From NCBI GenBank assembly GCA_023014485.1, contig JAJOZX010017372.1, positions 1 to 64,000 of the forward strand: a stretch of 64,000 nucleotides of DNA, written 5' to 3'. This DNA comes from Bathynomus jamesi. Lineage: Eukaryota > Arthropoda > Malacostraca > Isopoda > Cirolanidae. This document shows positions 21,981 to 34,344 of the stretch, in pieces (position 1 is the stretch's first letter; the number at the start of each line of letters is the position of its first letter). The translations under genes were made by a program, and so were the position numbers. The notes under the pieces were generated by a model that saw only the letters and a program-made list of their open reading frames with translations, was not told the origin of the DNA and made no database searches.

Positions 21981-22803
21981 CTATGGGGAAATCCTTGAGA
22001 CGTGTCCTGAAGACGTCTTGCTGGCTACTTCTTCTTGGATGAAAACTAGGCGTGGAGAACTTGGAGTCGTGACACACCAGTTCAAGGGTGGATGTTACGA
22101 ACAAGAAGTCGTGACACGCCGGTCAACTGGTTTTATCCTGATGCAGGGTAATTTCTATCTTGGCCAAAGAGTGGCCCTCTTCTTAAAATCCTCTTCTAAA
22201 AATAATCTTCTTAAAATCTGTTAAGATCCTCTTCTTCTATGTCCCTATGGGGTGCTTCGACGTCGACGGGGCGTTCTTGATTTTTATCCTGATGCAGGGT
22301 AATTTCTATTCTTGGCCAAAGAGTGGCCTCTTCTTAAAATCTTCTTGTTAAAATCTTCTGGTTAAAATCTTCTGGTTAAAATCTTCTGGTTAAAATCTTC
22401 TGGTTGAGGTCTGGAAGACTGGAAGAATCCTGGAGTCGTGAAGATCCTGGTTAAATGGTCTGGAAGACTGGAAGAATCCTGGAGTCGTGAAGATCCTGGT
22501 TAAAGGGTCTAGTCTTGTTATGTTCCTTCTTCTATGTGTTTATCCTGGTATAGGGTCGCCAGACTGTTACCCCCCCCTTTTATGGCCCTGAGTCGGTTCG
22601 GATTCGACGGGGGGTTCTGGTTAGGAGGCTGCAACGGATATTTCTTCTATAACATTCTAATTCTTTTCGGTCGCCACTTGTTAAACTCTTGGCTACAGAC
22701 TCGCCAGACTGTTATGCCGATATCTTCTATGGTGCTTGGGTTGTCTCTTAATTTGGGCAAAGGGTCGCCAATTTTTAATTCTTCTCTTTTTATAATACTC
22801 TGA
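21981..22803 (+). repeat. GC-richer block, unit 4, two modules only
   Basis: The first module is fused to the tail of the second at the GGCCA-AAGAG-TGGCC hairpin near 22,160-22,175, removing about 96 bp. An extra C (TGGCCCTC) sits at the join. The third module and 49-bp pair are intact. Confidence 0.88.
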
Positions 22804-25800
22804 TACTTTCTCTGATACTAAAATTATCGACTTTTCTCTTTTATAACTTGACTTGACTGACTGAGTTCCTGAAGAGAGTACGGCTCGAAGGGGAAAATAA
22901 AAGTTTCTCTTACATTTAGTTTACTTCTCCAAATGTACAGTTAGTTCTCTGAATTTACAGGGGTAGAGGTTCGACCTCTTTCGACCATGGCTCAGGCCGG
23001 AATCTAAAAAATATTAAGAAGGCAAGGGGCCTCTGCCCCCTCCTAATGAGGTGCTAATATGAAGTCTAATGAAGAAGAGCCTTAAATGAAGTAGCGCCTA
23101 ATTTTACAAGTACATGTATAATATAGCCTAAATGTTTGGGGGAGACAGTCGAAGGTTAAGTTTCCCCCCTTTTTTTAAACACATCAGATGTTTTTGAATG
23201 ATTGCAAATAAGAATTTAAAAAATAAAAATAAAAACTAATTTGTATTTTTCGCCGAGTCTATATTTATGAAGGCGATATCATTTCGTAATAGTACACATG
23301 TACAAATTAAGTACATGACTGAGTACGTATTAATTTTGGTTCATTACAATTACGATTACAATTACCAATTAATTCATATTCACTTGTTGTTTAATTACAC
23401 TTCCATTTTGAAGTACATTCTTACATGATAAATTAAATCATTACATTTAATTACAGTTTCAATGAAGTACATTACAAGTTATTGTTAATTACAGTTTCAT
23501 TAAAGTACATTACGTTATATTAAATTAAAGTATTACAGTTAATTACAATTAAACAGTTACTATAACTTTGTTTTGTTTTTACAGTGTTTCTTATTAATAG
23601 ACAATTAAGATGTTAAATATAATACAACGTACATGGCACTTACGAGATAATTTATTTACGAAATAATATGCTATAATATGTTATGAATTTGAAATCAGAG
23701 CGAACGGAGGTATTTTATCTTTGAGGCGCTCGACTCTGTCGTCGTGAGCGGAATTCGATCTTACTAAGCATTTTTTTTAGTTCACCTCGGGAGGTCATAT
23801 AATTAAAAATAAAAATGAAAAAATAATACGAGAACGTTTTTTCGCGTTCTCGAACGAACGCCCAAAGTTTCGCGCGTCACAAATTGACACGAGTAAACAT
23901 AGACTGATAAGTTGATAGGGCATAAGTAGACAATAGGTAGATGAATGAATAAGTAATAAAATTAATAAAGGATAGCGGTCAAGAAAGAACATGAATGTAA
24001 GTATGAGTATGGTTGAATAATAATGTTTATACTACATAACATATAAATAATGACTTCTATAGAGTGTTTCGTCCTTAGCATGATGTTAAAGAATTTTCAT
24101 ACATTGGATACTAGATATATGATGAAGGGAAAATGTGACGTCATAGTTATTGAATTTTTACGTATAGTACAAATCATTATTAGGAAGATTTACAAGAACA
24201 AATTAGAGACGAAGAGTGGGAAACGTAAAGAGAATAAAGTTATTTTATGACGTCATAGTGTATAAGTCATTATTAGAAAGATGAATTAGAAAAATACAGG
24301 AATGAATAAAGACGTACAAATCGAAATTCTATCCAAAACTCGCTTATGCGATTTTGGTTTCTTATGTAAAAATGGACATTCGAACATAAAACTATACGAA
24401 CATAAGTATTGCATGAAGACAATGAATCCATATAATGATGGTGTAGGAATTGTTCATTGTTCACTTTTTACATTGCTCTCCCCTTTTTTTTTTTAAATGA
24501 TATTTATACAATAATATAATAAAATTTATACAATACAATACAATTGAGAAAATAACATCGTAACTAATTCAAGTTAGGTGACGAATTTTTCTTTACATTA
24601 CAAGTTTTATACAGAACAAGTGAGTTATTATATAATATAAAAGGATTCAAAGATTAATACTTTAATTTTTAGACAACAATTAAGCTAGACAAAGAATGAT
24701 ATTGTTACATTTTTTTACAAAAAAAAATTATTTTTCTGTGGGAAAAATTATGTACATAATGAATAGGTAAAAGGGAAAAACGTAAATCGTACAATCTATA
24801 AACTAATTTTTATTGACTAGCGTTGGTAAAAATAGAATTACGTAATGGATGATGTATAGACCTGTAGTCTAGTGTGTATTTGGGTGTATTAGGTATAAAG
24901 TGTGTATCTGATAATTTCGAGAGACAGATTAAGTTGAGAGGATTGTTCAATTAACTGAATAAATGCATGAGCAAGATATATTAGAAAGCAAAAATGATTA
25001 AAACTAAATAGCATAGTTTGCACTTACGTAATGAAATAGTTTTATTGTGATATTCAATGATTTTAGCATAAGGTTTGTAGGTATATAGTATATATATATA
25101 GTGTGCATGCATTTTTATTAACTGTTATAGGTACAAATCGAATTACGTAGTGGATGATGTATAGACCTGTGGTCAAATGTGTATTTATGTTTATTGGGTA
25201 CAAAGTGTGTATTTTATAATTTCGAGACACAGATTAAATTCGACTACTAAAATTCATAACCATATACTGTAGTAGTATGTCAATTTGACTATAATTTTCG
25301 TTTGATACCTTACAAATGGTACAATAACAATTTAAGGACAGTTACTCACGATTAATTGAACAAAAGAAAAATAAAAATAAAATTAAAAATATGAATCAAT
25401 TATGCATTTCAACGAGCTAAATACAATTTTATAATATTCTAAAAAAATAAAAGTAAATCGAGCCATAGATGAGTTTCGACCAAGAATAAAAAAGTTATTG
25501 AAATGGAAGGGAAGCATTTCGAACAATCTTTTCTTTTAATAATTTCAATTGAATTTTACATTAAAAATTATTTTTATATAATAAAAAAATATATTAGAAA
25601 GGTTTAATAATTTTTGCCTCTTAAGTAGAAAAATTATATACTCTTTCGTTGAATGTTGATAGAATTTGAATTATTTGATTTTTTTTTTTTTTTTTTAATC
25701 TGAAAACTGTTGCATATAGACAAATACATCTGTTTTATTGTGTAGAAGTTTTATTAAAAATTAAATGATTGAAATTTAGGGTATGTGCGGTCATACGGGT

Positions 25801-26560
25801 AAATTTCCCGATCGTACAGAGCAGGATAAATTAGGTACATGATCGATTAATTGTTACGCTATTTATGTCATCATATAATCAAAATAATTATAAAACTCGT
25901 TAAAAACTTTTGTAAAAACGGTTTTGGTCGACACTGGGTTCAACTGGGGTTGGGTGTTAAAATAAAAATAAAATAAAAAAAACAAAGTTTGGAGTACTAC
26001 ATTCGGGGGAATTGAGTGACTAAGCGGGGGATATACATGTAAGTCTGAAATTGACAATAACTCTTTCGTGAGCACTTTTTTTTTTTTTTTTTTTTTTAAA
26101 GATTGCTTGTCACACTACTTAGAACAAAAATTAAAAAAGTTGAACAAACGGAGGGACGGCATGTTCCTCATATACATTATAATAATTACCAAAATCGTTA
26201 CAAACAATTATAAAAACTGTTTTGGTCACAAACAATGAAATGTCATTTTACCTATATATTTATATACGCAACAATGGCATGAAAAGAAAAGACAGATAGG
26301 TCAATTTTCTTTCACAAACAAAAAAAAGATTAACTAAAGACACAAACGGGTCAATTCAGGTTGAATTTAATTCTCTTTTATAACAAAAAAAAAGTTTGAA
26401 TTAAATTCTTAAATTACATTTTCTTAAATTAAATTCTCTGAAATTACAAAGGAAAAGTTGAATTCAATTGACTGCATTGAAAACTTGGGACTTGAAAACT
26501 AACTTCGACTTAAAAACTAACTTTGACTTGAACTCTCTAACTTCAAATAAAACACTCTGG

Positions 26561-26613
26561 CTTCGAATATAAACTGACTTCGAATATAACTCTGACTTCG
26601 AATATAACTCTGA
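26561..26613 (+). repeat. 18-bp minisatellite, unit 5: 3 copies
   Basis: The first copy is 17 bp with an extra A (ATAAACTGA), followed by two full copies. Confidence 0.92.
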
Positions 26614-27170
26614 CTTGAACTCTATCAAGTATTCTGAAACTGAAAATGAAACTTAACTGTCTAACTTGAACGCTTGTCAAGTGAAGATTAACTGAAAATG
26701 GAAAATGACTGCACTTGATCATTATCAAGTGGAGACGATTAACCTCTGTTTTGGTTGACCCTCTTGGTGCAACCTTCTGACTTGAAAAACTGACTTCAAA
26801 AACTGACTTCAAAAAATGACTTCAAAAAAATGACTTCAAAAAAATGACTTCAAAAAAATGACTTCAAAATTACTTCAAGTATCTTTATAAATCTCTGGGG
26901 TTTGGTTGTCCCTTTTGGTTACAACCAACTGAAACTGTCTGAAAACTGAAAATGGAACTTGAAACTGCTTCAAGTAACTCTATAACTCTATAAACTCTCT
27001 CTAAACTCTCTCTAAACTCTCTCTCTCTTAATTTGCAAGTCAATTCAATTCAGTAATTGGAAAAAATTTGCAAACAAAAAATAAAAAAAAATGTAAACAT
27101 TTCACTCGAATGTACGGGAAGGTACATAAAATAAAATTATTCTATACTGAATATAATAGTGCAAATAACT

Positions 27171-27543
27171 GTGACAATCGACTCTGCGACAATTGACTGT
27201 GACAATTGACTCTGCGACAATTGACTCTGCGACAATTGACTCTGCGACAATTGACTCTGCGACAATTAACTCTCTGACAATTAACTCTCTTTGAAATTAA
27301 CTCTCTTTGAAATTAACTCTCTTTGAAATTAACTTCTCTTTGAAATTAACTCTTTGAAATTAACTCCCTTTGAAATTATCTCTCTTTGAAATTAACTCTG
27401 TTACAATTAACTCTCTGTGTTACAATTAACTCTCTGTGTTACAATTAACTCTCTGTGTTACAATTAACTCTGTTACAATTAACTCTCTGTTACAATTAAC
27501 TCTGTTACAATTAACTCTCTGTTACAATTAACTCTGTTAAAAT
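27171..27543 (+). repeat. 15-17-bp minisatellite, unit 5 (~373 bp)
   Basis: Layout close to unit 1, including the early GACTGTGACAATTGAC variant in the first family. Confidence 0.93.
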
Positions 27544-27703
27544 TACTGTTTCAATAAAAAAAAGTGTATCACTGGTGTCTGAAGTGTTCACTGTGTTTTG
27601 TGTTAAATTCTGGTTTGATACTCATTATTAACTGTTAATAATAATGACTTTTCAAATGTTTATAAATTACTTAAAAAAAAAAAACTGTACTTAATAAAAT
27701 TTT

Positions 27704-28606
27704 CTATGGGGAAATCCTTGAGACGTGTCCTGAAGACGTCTTGCTGGCTACTTCTTCTTGGATGAAAACTAGGCGTGGAGAACTTGGAGTCGTGACACAC
27801 CAGTTCAAGGGTGGATGTTACGAACAAGAAGTCGTGACACGCCGGTCAACTGGTTTTATCCTGATGCAGGGTAATTTCTATCTTGGCCAAAGAGTGGCCT
27901 CTTCTTAAAGTAATCTTCTTCTTAAAGTAATCTTCTTCTTAAAATAATCTTTTTATCCTGGTGCAGGGTAATTTCTATATTGGCCAAAGAGTGGCCTCTT
28001 CTTAAAATCCTCTTCTAAAAATAATCTTCTTAAAATCTGTTAAGATCCTCTTCTTCTATGTCCCTATGGGGTGCTTCGACGTCGACGGGGCGTTCTTGAT
28101 TTTTATCCTGATGCAGGGTAATTTCTATTCTTGGCCAAAGAGTGGCCTCTTCTTAAAATCTTCTTGTTAAAATCTTCTGGTTAAAATCTTCTGGTTAAAA
28201 TCTTCTGGTTGAGGGTCTGGAAGACTGGAAGAATCCTGGAGTCGTGAAGATCCTGGTTAAATGGTCTGGAAGACTGGAAGAATCCTGGAGTCGTGAAGAT
28301 CCTGGTTAAAGGGTCTAGTCTTGTTATGTTCCTTCTTCTATGTGTTTATCCTGGTATAGGGTCGCCAGACTGTTACCCCCCCTTTTATGGCCCTGAGTCG
28401 GTTCGGATTCGAGGGGGTTCTGGTTAGGAGGCTGCAACGGATATTTCTTCTATAACATTCTAATTCTTTTCGGTCGCCACTTGTTAAACTCTTGGCTACA
28501 GACTCGCCAGACTGTTATGCCGATATCTTCTATGGTGCTTGGGTTGTCTCTTAATTTGGGCAAAGGGTCGCCAATTTTTAATTCTTCTCTTTTTATAATA
28601 CTCTGA
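27704..28606 (+). repeat. GC-richer hairpin-module block, unit 5
   Basis: Three modules present. ATTCGAGGGGGTTC near 28,407 has lost bases relative to ATTCGACGGGGGGTTC elsewhere. Confidence 0.85.
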
Positions 28607-31600
28607 TACTTTCTCTGATACTAAAATTATCGACTTTTCTCTTTTATAACTTGACTTGACTGACTGAGTTCCTGAAGAGAGTACGGCTCGAAGGGGAAAA
28701 TAAAAAGTTTCTCTTACATTTAGTTTACTTCTCCAAATGTACAGTTAGTTCTCTGAATTTACAGGGGTAGAGGTTCGACCTCTTTCGACCATGGCTCAGG
28801 CCGGAATCTAAAAAATATTAAGAAGGCAAGGGGCCTCTGCCCCCTCCTAATGAGGTGCTAATATGAAGTCTAATGAAGAAGAGCCTTAAATGAAGTAGCG
28901 CCTAATTTTACAAGTACATGTATAATATAGCCTAAATGTTTGGGGGAGACAGTCGAAGGTTAAGTTTCCCCCCTTTTTTTAAACACATCAGATGTTTTTG
29001 AATGATTGCAAATAAGAATTTAAAAAATAAAAATAAAAACTAATTTGTATTTTTCGCCGAGTCTATATTTATGAAGGCGATATCATTTCGTAATAGTACA
29101 CATGTACAAATTAAGTACATGACTGAGTACGTATTAATTTTGGTTCATTACAATTACGATTACAATTACCAATTAATTCATATTCACTTGTTGTTTAATT
29201 ACACTTCCATTTTGAAGTACATTCTTACATGATAAATTAAATCATTACATTTAATTACAGTTTCAATGAAGTACATTACAAGTTATTGTTAATTACAGTT
29301 TCATTAAAGTACATTACGTTATATTAAATTAAAGTATTACAGTTAATTACAATTAAACAGTTACTATAACTTTGTTTTGTTTTTACAGTGTTTCTTATTA
29401 ATAGACAATTAAGATGTTAAATATAATACAACGTACATGGCACTTACGAGATAATTTATTTACGAAATAATATGCTATAATATGTTATGAATTTGAAATC
29501 AGAGCGAACGGAGGTATTTTATCTTTGAGGCGCTCGACTCTGTCGTCGTGAGCGGAATTCGATCTTACTAAGCATTTTTTTAGTTCACCTCGGGAGGTCA
29601 TATAATTAAAAATAAAAATGAAAAAAATAATACGAGAACGTTTTTTCGCGTTCTCGAACGAACGCCCAAAGTTTCGCGCGTCACAAATTGACACGAGTAA
29701 ACATAGACTGATAAGTTGATAGGGCATAAGTAGACAATAGGTAGATGAATGAATAAGTAATAAAATTAATAAAGGATAGCGGTCAAGAAAGAACATGAAT
29801 GTAAGTATGAGTATGGTTGAATAATAATGTTTATACTACATAACATATAAATAATGACTTCTATAGAGTGTTTCGTCCTTAGCATGATGTTAAAGAATTT
29901 TCATACATTGGATACTAGATATATGATGAAGGGAAAATGTGACGTCATAGTTATTGAATTTTACGTATAGTACAAATCATTATTAGGAAGATTTACAAGA
30001 ACAAATTAGAGACGAAGAGTGGGAAACGTAAAGAGAATAAAGTTATTTATGACGTCATAGTGTATAAGTCATTATTAGAAAGATGAATTAGAAAAATACA
30101 GGAATGAATAAAGACGTACAAATCGAAATTCTATCCAAAACTCGCTTATGCGATTTTGGTTTCTTATGTAAAAATGGACATTCGAACATAAAACTATACG
30201 AACATAAGTATTGCATGAAGACAATGAATCCATATAATGATGGTGTAGGAATTGTTCATTGTTCACTTTTTACATTGCTCTCCCCTTTTTTTTTTAAATG
30301 ATATTTATACAATAATATAATAAAATTTATACAATACAATACAATTGAGAAAATAACATCGTAACTAATTCAAGTTAGGTGACGAATTTTTCTTACATTA
30401 CAAGTTTTATACAGAACAAGTGAGTTATTATATAATATAAAAGGATTCAAAGATTAATACTTTAATTTTAGACAACAATTAAGCTAGACAAAGAATGATA
30501 TTGTTACATTTTTTTACAAAAAAAAATTATTTTTCTGTGGGAAAAATTATGTACATAATGAATAGGTAAAAGGGAAAAACGTAAATCGTACAATCTATAA
30601 ACTAATTTTTATTGACTAGCGTTGGTAAAAATAGAATTACGTAATGGATGATGTATAGACCTGTAGTCTAGTGTGTATTTGGGTGTATTAGGTATAAAGT
30701 GTGTATCTGATAATTTCGAGAGACAGATTAAGTTGAGAGGATTGTTCAATTAACTGAATAAATGCATGAGCAAGATATATTAGAAAGCAAAAATGATTAA
30801 AACTAAATAGCATAGTTTGCACTTACGTAATGAAATAGTTTTATTGTGATATTCAATGATTTTAGCATAAGGTTTGTAGGTATATAGTATATATATATAG
30901 TGTGCATGCATTTTTATTAACTGTTATAGGTACAAATCGAATTACGTAGTGGATGATGTATAGACCTGTGGTCAAATGTGTATTTATGTTTATTGGGTAC
31001 AAAGTGTGTATTTTATAATTTCGAGACACAGATTAAATTCGACTACTAAAATTCATAACCATATACTGTAGTTATGTCAATTTGACTATAATTTTCGTTT
31101 GATACCTTACAAATGGTACAATAACAATTTAAGGACAGTTACTCACGATTAATTGAACAAAAGAAAAATAAAAATACAAATTAAAAATATGAATCAATTA
31201 TGCATTTCAACGAGCTAAATACAATTTATAATATTCTAAAAAAATAAAAGTAAATCGAGCCATAGATGAGTTTCGACCAAGAATAAAAAAGTTATTGAAA
31301 TGGAAGGGAAGCATTTCGAACAATCTTTTCTTTTAATAATTTCAATTGAATTTTACATTAAAAATTATTTTTATATAATAAAAAAATATATTAGAAAGGT
31401 TTAATAATTTTGCCTCTTAAGTAGAAAAATTATATACTCTTTCGTTGAATGTGATAGAATTTGAATTATTTGATTTTTTTTTTTTTTTTTAATCTGAAAA
31501 CTGTTTGCATATAGACAAATACATCTGTTTTATTGTGTAGAAGTTTTATTAAAAATTAAATGATTGAAATTTAGGGTATGTGCGGTCATACGGGTAAATT

Positions 31601-32348
31601 TCCCGATCGTACAGAGCAGGATAAATTAGGTACATGATCGATTAATTGTTACGCTATTTATGTCATCATATAATCAAAATAATTATAAAACTCGTTAAAA
31701 ACTTTTGTAAAAACGGTTTTGGTCGACACTGGGTTCAACTGGGGTTGGGGTGTTAAAATAAAAATAAAATAAAAAAAACAAAGTTTGGAGTACTACATTC
31801 GGGGGAATTGAGTGACTAAGCGGGGGATATACATGTAAGTCTGAAATTGACAATAACTCTTTCGTGAGCACTTTTTTTTTTTTTTTTTTTTTAAAGATTG
31901 CTTGTCACTACTTAGAACAAAAATTAAAAAAGTTGAACAAACGGAGGGACGGCATGTTCCTCATATACATTATAATAATTACCAAAATCGTTACAAACAA
32001 TTATAAAAACTGTTTTGGTCACAAACAATAAATGTCATTTTACCTATATTTATATACGCAACAATGGCATGAAAAGAAAAGACAGATAGGTCAATTCTTC
32101 TCACAAACAAAAAAAAGATTAACTAAAGACACAAACGGGTCAATTCAGGTTGAATTTAATTCTCTTTTACAACAAAAAAAAGTTTGAATTAAATTCTTAA
32201 ATTACATTTTCTTAAATTAAATTCTCTGAAATTACAAAGGAAAAGTTGAATTCAATTGACTGCATTGAAAACTTGGGACTTGAAAACTAACTTCGACTTA
32301 AAAACTAACTTTGACTTGAACTCTCTAACTTCAAATAAAACACTCTGG

Positions 32349-32431
32349 CGAATAACTGACTTCGAATATAACTCTGACTTCGAATATAACTCTGACTTCG
32401 AATATAACTCTGACTTCGAATATAACTCTGA
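32349..32431 (+). repeat. 18-bp minisatellite, unit 6: 5 copies
   Basis: The first copy is reduced to CGAATAACTGA and four full copies follow. The damaged first copy fits the general indel excess of this unit. Confidence 0.9.
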
Positions 32432-32973
32432 CTTGAACTCTATCAAGTATTCTGAAACTGAAAATGAAACTTAACTGTCTAACTTGAACGCTTGTCAAGT
32501 GAAGATTAACTGAAAATGGAAAATGACTGCACTTGATCATTATCAAGTGGAGACGATTAACCTCTGTTTTGGTTGACCCTCTTGGTGCAACCTTCTGACT
32601 TGAAAAACTGACTTAAAAAACTGACTTCAAAAAAATGACTTCAAAAAAATGACTTCAAAAAAATGACTTCAAAATACTTCAAGTATCTTTATAAATCTCT
32701 GGGGTTTGGTTGTCCCTTTTGGTTACAACAACTGAAACTGTCTGAAAACTGAAAATGGAACTTGAAACTGCTTCAAGTAACTCTATAACTCTATAAACTC
32801 TCTCTAAACTCTCTCTAAACTCTCTCTCTCTTAATTTGCAAGTCAATTCAATTCAGTAATTGGAAAAAATTTGCAAACAAAAAATAAAAAAAAATGTAAA
32901 CATTTCACTCGAATGTACGGGAAGGTACATAAAATAAAATTATTCTATACTGAATATAATAGTGCAAATAACT

Positions 32974-33296
32974 GTGACAATCGACTCTGCGACAATTGAC
33001 TCTGTGACAATGACTCTGCGACAATTGACTCTGCGACAATTGACTCTGCGACAATTGACTCTGCGACAATTAACTCTCTGACAATTAACTCTCTTTGAAA
33101 TTAACTCTCTTTGAAATTAACTCTCTTTGAAATTAATTCTCTTTGAAATTAACTCTGTTACAATTAACTCTCTGTGTTACAATTAACTCTCTGTGTTACA
33201 ATTAACTCTCTGTGTTACAATTAACTCTGTTACATTAACTCTCTGTTACAATTAACTCTGTTACAATTAACTCTGTTACAATTAACTCTGTTAAAA
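32974..33296 (+). repeat. 15-17-bp minisatellite, unit 6 (~323 bp)
   Basis: Contains private one-base losses (GACAATGACTC, GTTACATTAAC) in line with the indel-rich character of the unit. Confidence 0.92.
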
Positions 33297-33453
33297 TTAC
33301 TGTTCAATAAAAAAAAGTGTATCAATGGTGTCTGAAGTGTCACGGTGTTTTTGTGTTAAATTCTGGTTGATACTCATTATTAACGTTAATAATAATGACT
33401 TTTCAAATGTTTATAAATTACTTAAAAAAAAAAAACTGTACTTAATAAAATTT

Positions 33454-34344
33454 CTATGGGGAAATCCTTGAGACGTGTCCTGAAGACGTCTTGCTGGCTA
33501 CTTCTTCTTGGATGAAAACTAGGCGTGGAGAACTTGGAGTCGTGACACACCAAGGTTCAAGGGGATGTTACGAACAAGAAGTCGTGACACGCCGGTCAAC
33601 TGGTTTTATCCTGATGCAGGGGTAATTTCTATCTTGGCCAAAGAGTGGCCTGTTCTTAAAGTAATCTTCTTCCTTAAAGTAATCTTCTTCTTAAAAAATC
33701 TTTTTATCCTGGTGCAGGGTAATTTCTATATTGGCCAAAGAGTGGCCTCTTCTTAAAATCCTCTTCTAAAAATAATCTTCTAAAACTGTTAAGATCCTCT
33801 TTTCTATGTCCCCTATGGGGTGCTTCGAGTCGACGGGGCGTTCTTGATTTTATCCTGATGCAGGGTAATTTCTATTCTTGGCCAAAGAGGGCCTCTTCTT
33901 AAAATCTTCCTGTTAAAATCTTCTGGTTAAAATCTTCTGTTAAAATCTTGCTGGTTGAGGGTCTGAAGACTGGAAGAATCCTGGAGTCGTGAAGATCCTG
34001 GTTAAATGGTCTGGAAGACTGGAAGAATCCTGGAGTCGTGAAGATCCTAGTTAAAGGGTCTAGTCTTGTTATGTTCCTTCTTCTATGTGTTTATCCTGGT
34101 ATAGGGTCGCCAGACTGTTACCCCCCCCTTTTATGGCCCTGAGCGGTTCGGATTCGACGGGGGGTTCTGGTTAGGAGGCTGCAACGGATATTTTTCTATA
34201 ACATTTAATTTTTTCGGTCGCCACTTGTTAAACTCTTGCTACAGACTCGCCAGACTGTTATGCCGATATCTTCTATGGTGCTTGGGTTCTCTTAATTTGG
34301 GCAAAGGGCGCCAATTTTTAATTCTTCTCTTTTATAATACTCTG
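33454..34344 (+). repeat. GC-richer hairpin-module block, unit 6 (many indels)
   Basis: All three modules can be traced, but one-base gains and losses occur throughout, for example GCAGGGGTAATTTC near 33,616, GTCCCCTATGGGG near 33,808 and CCAAAGAGGGCC near 33,882, which breaks the third hairpin stem. Confidence 0.83.

Larger units (their letters stand above)
17419..23055 (+). repeat. Macrosatellite unit 4 (5,637 bp, lacks one hairpin module)
   Basis: The shortest complete unit. It lost about 96 bp in the GC-richer block: the first hairpin module runs straight into the tail of the second near 22,170. Its 15-17-bp minisatellite is also short (about 288 bp). It has an intermediate indel state, GGGGGATATGTAAG, near 20,386, distinct from both major forms. 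Confidence 0.97.
23056..28859 (+). repeat. Macrosatellite unit 5 (5,804 bp)
   Basis: Complete unit in the common arrangement. It has only three copies of the 18-bp minisatellite. Small private indels include TGGGGTTGGGTG near 25,945 and a shortened G run near 28,411. Confidence 0.97.
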
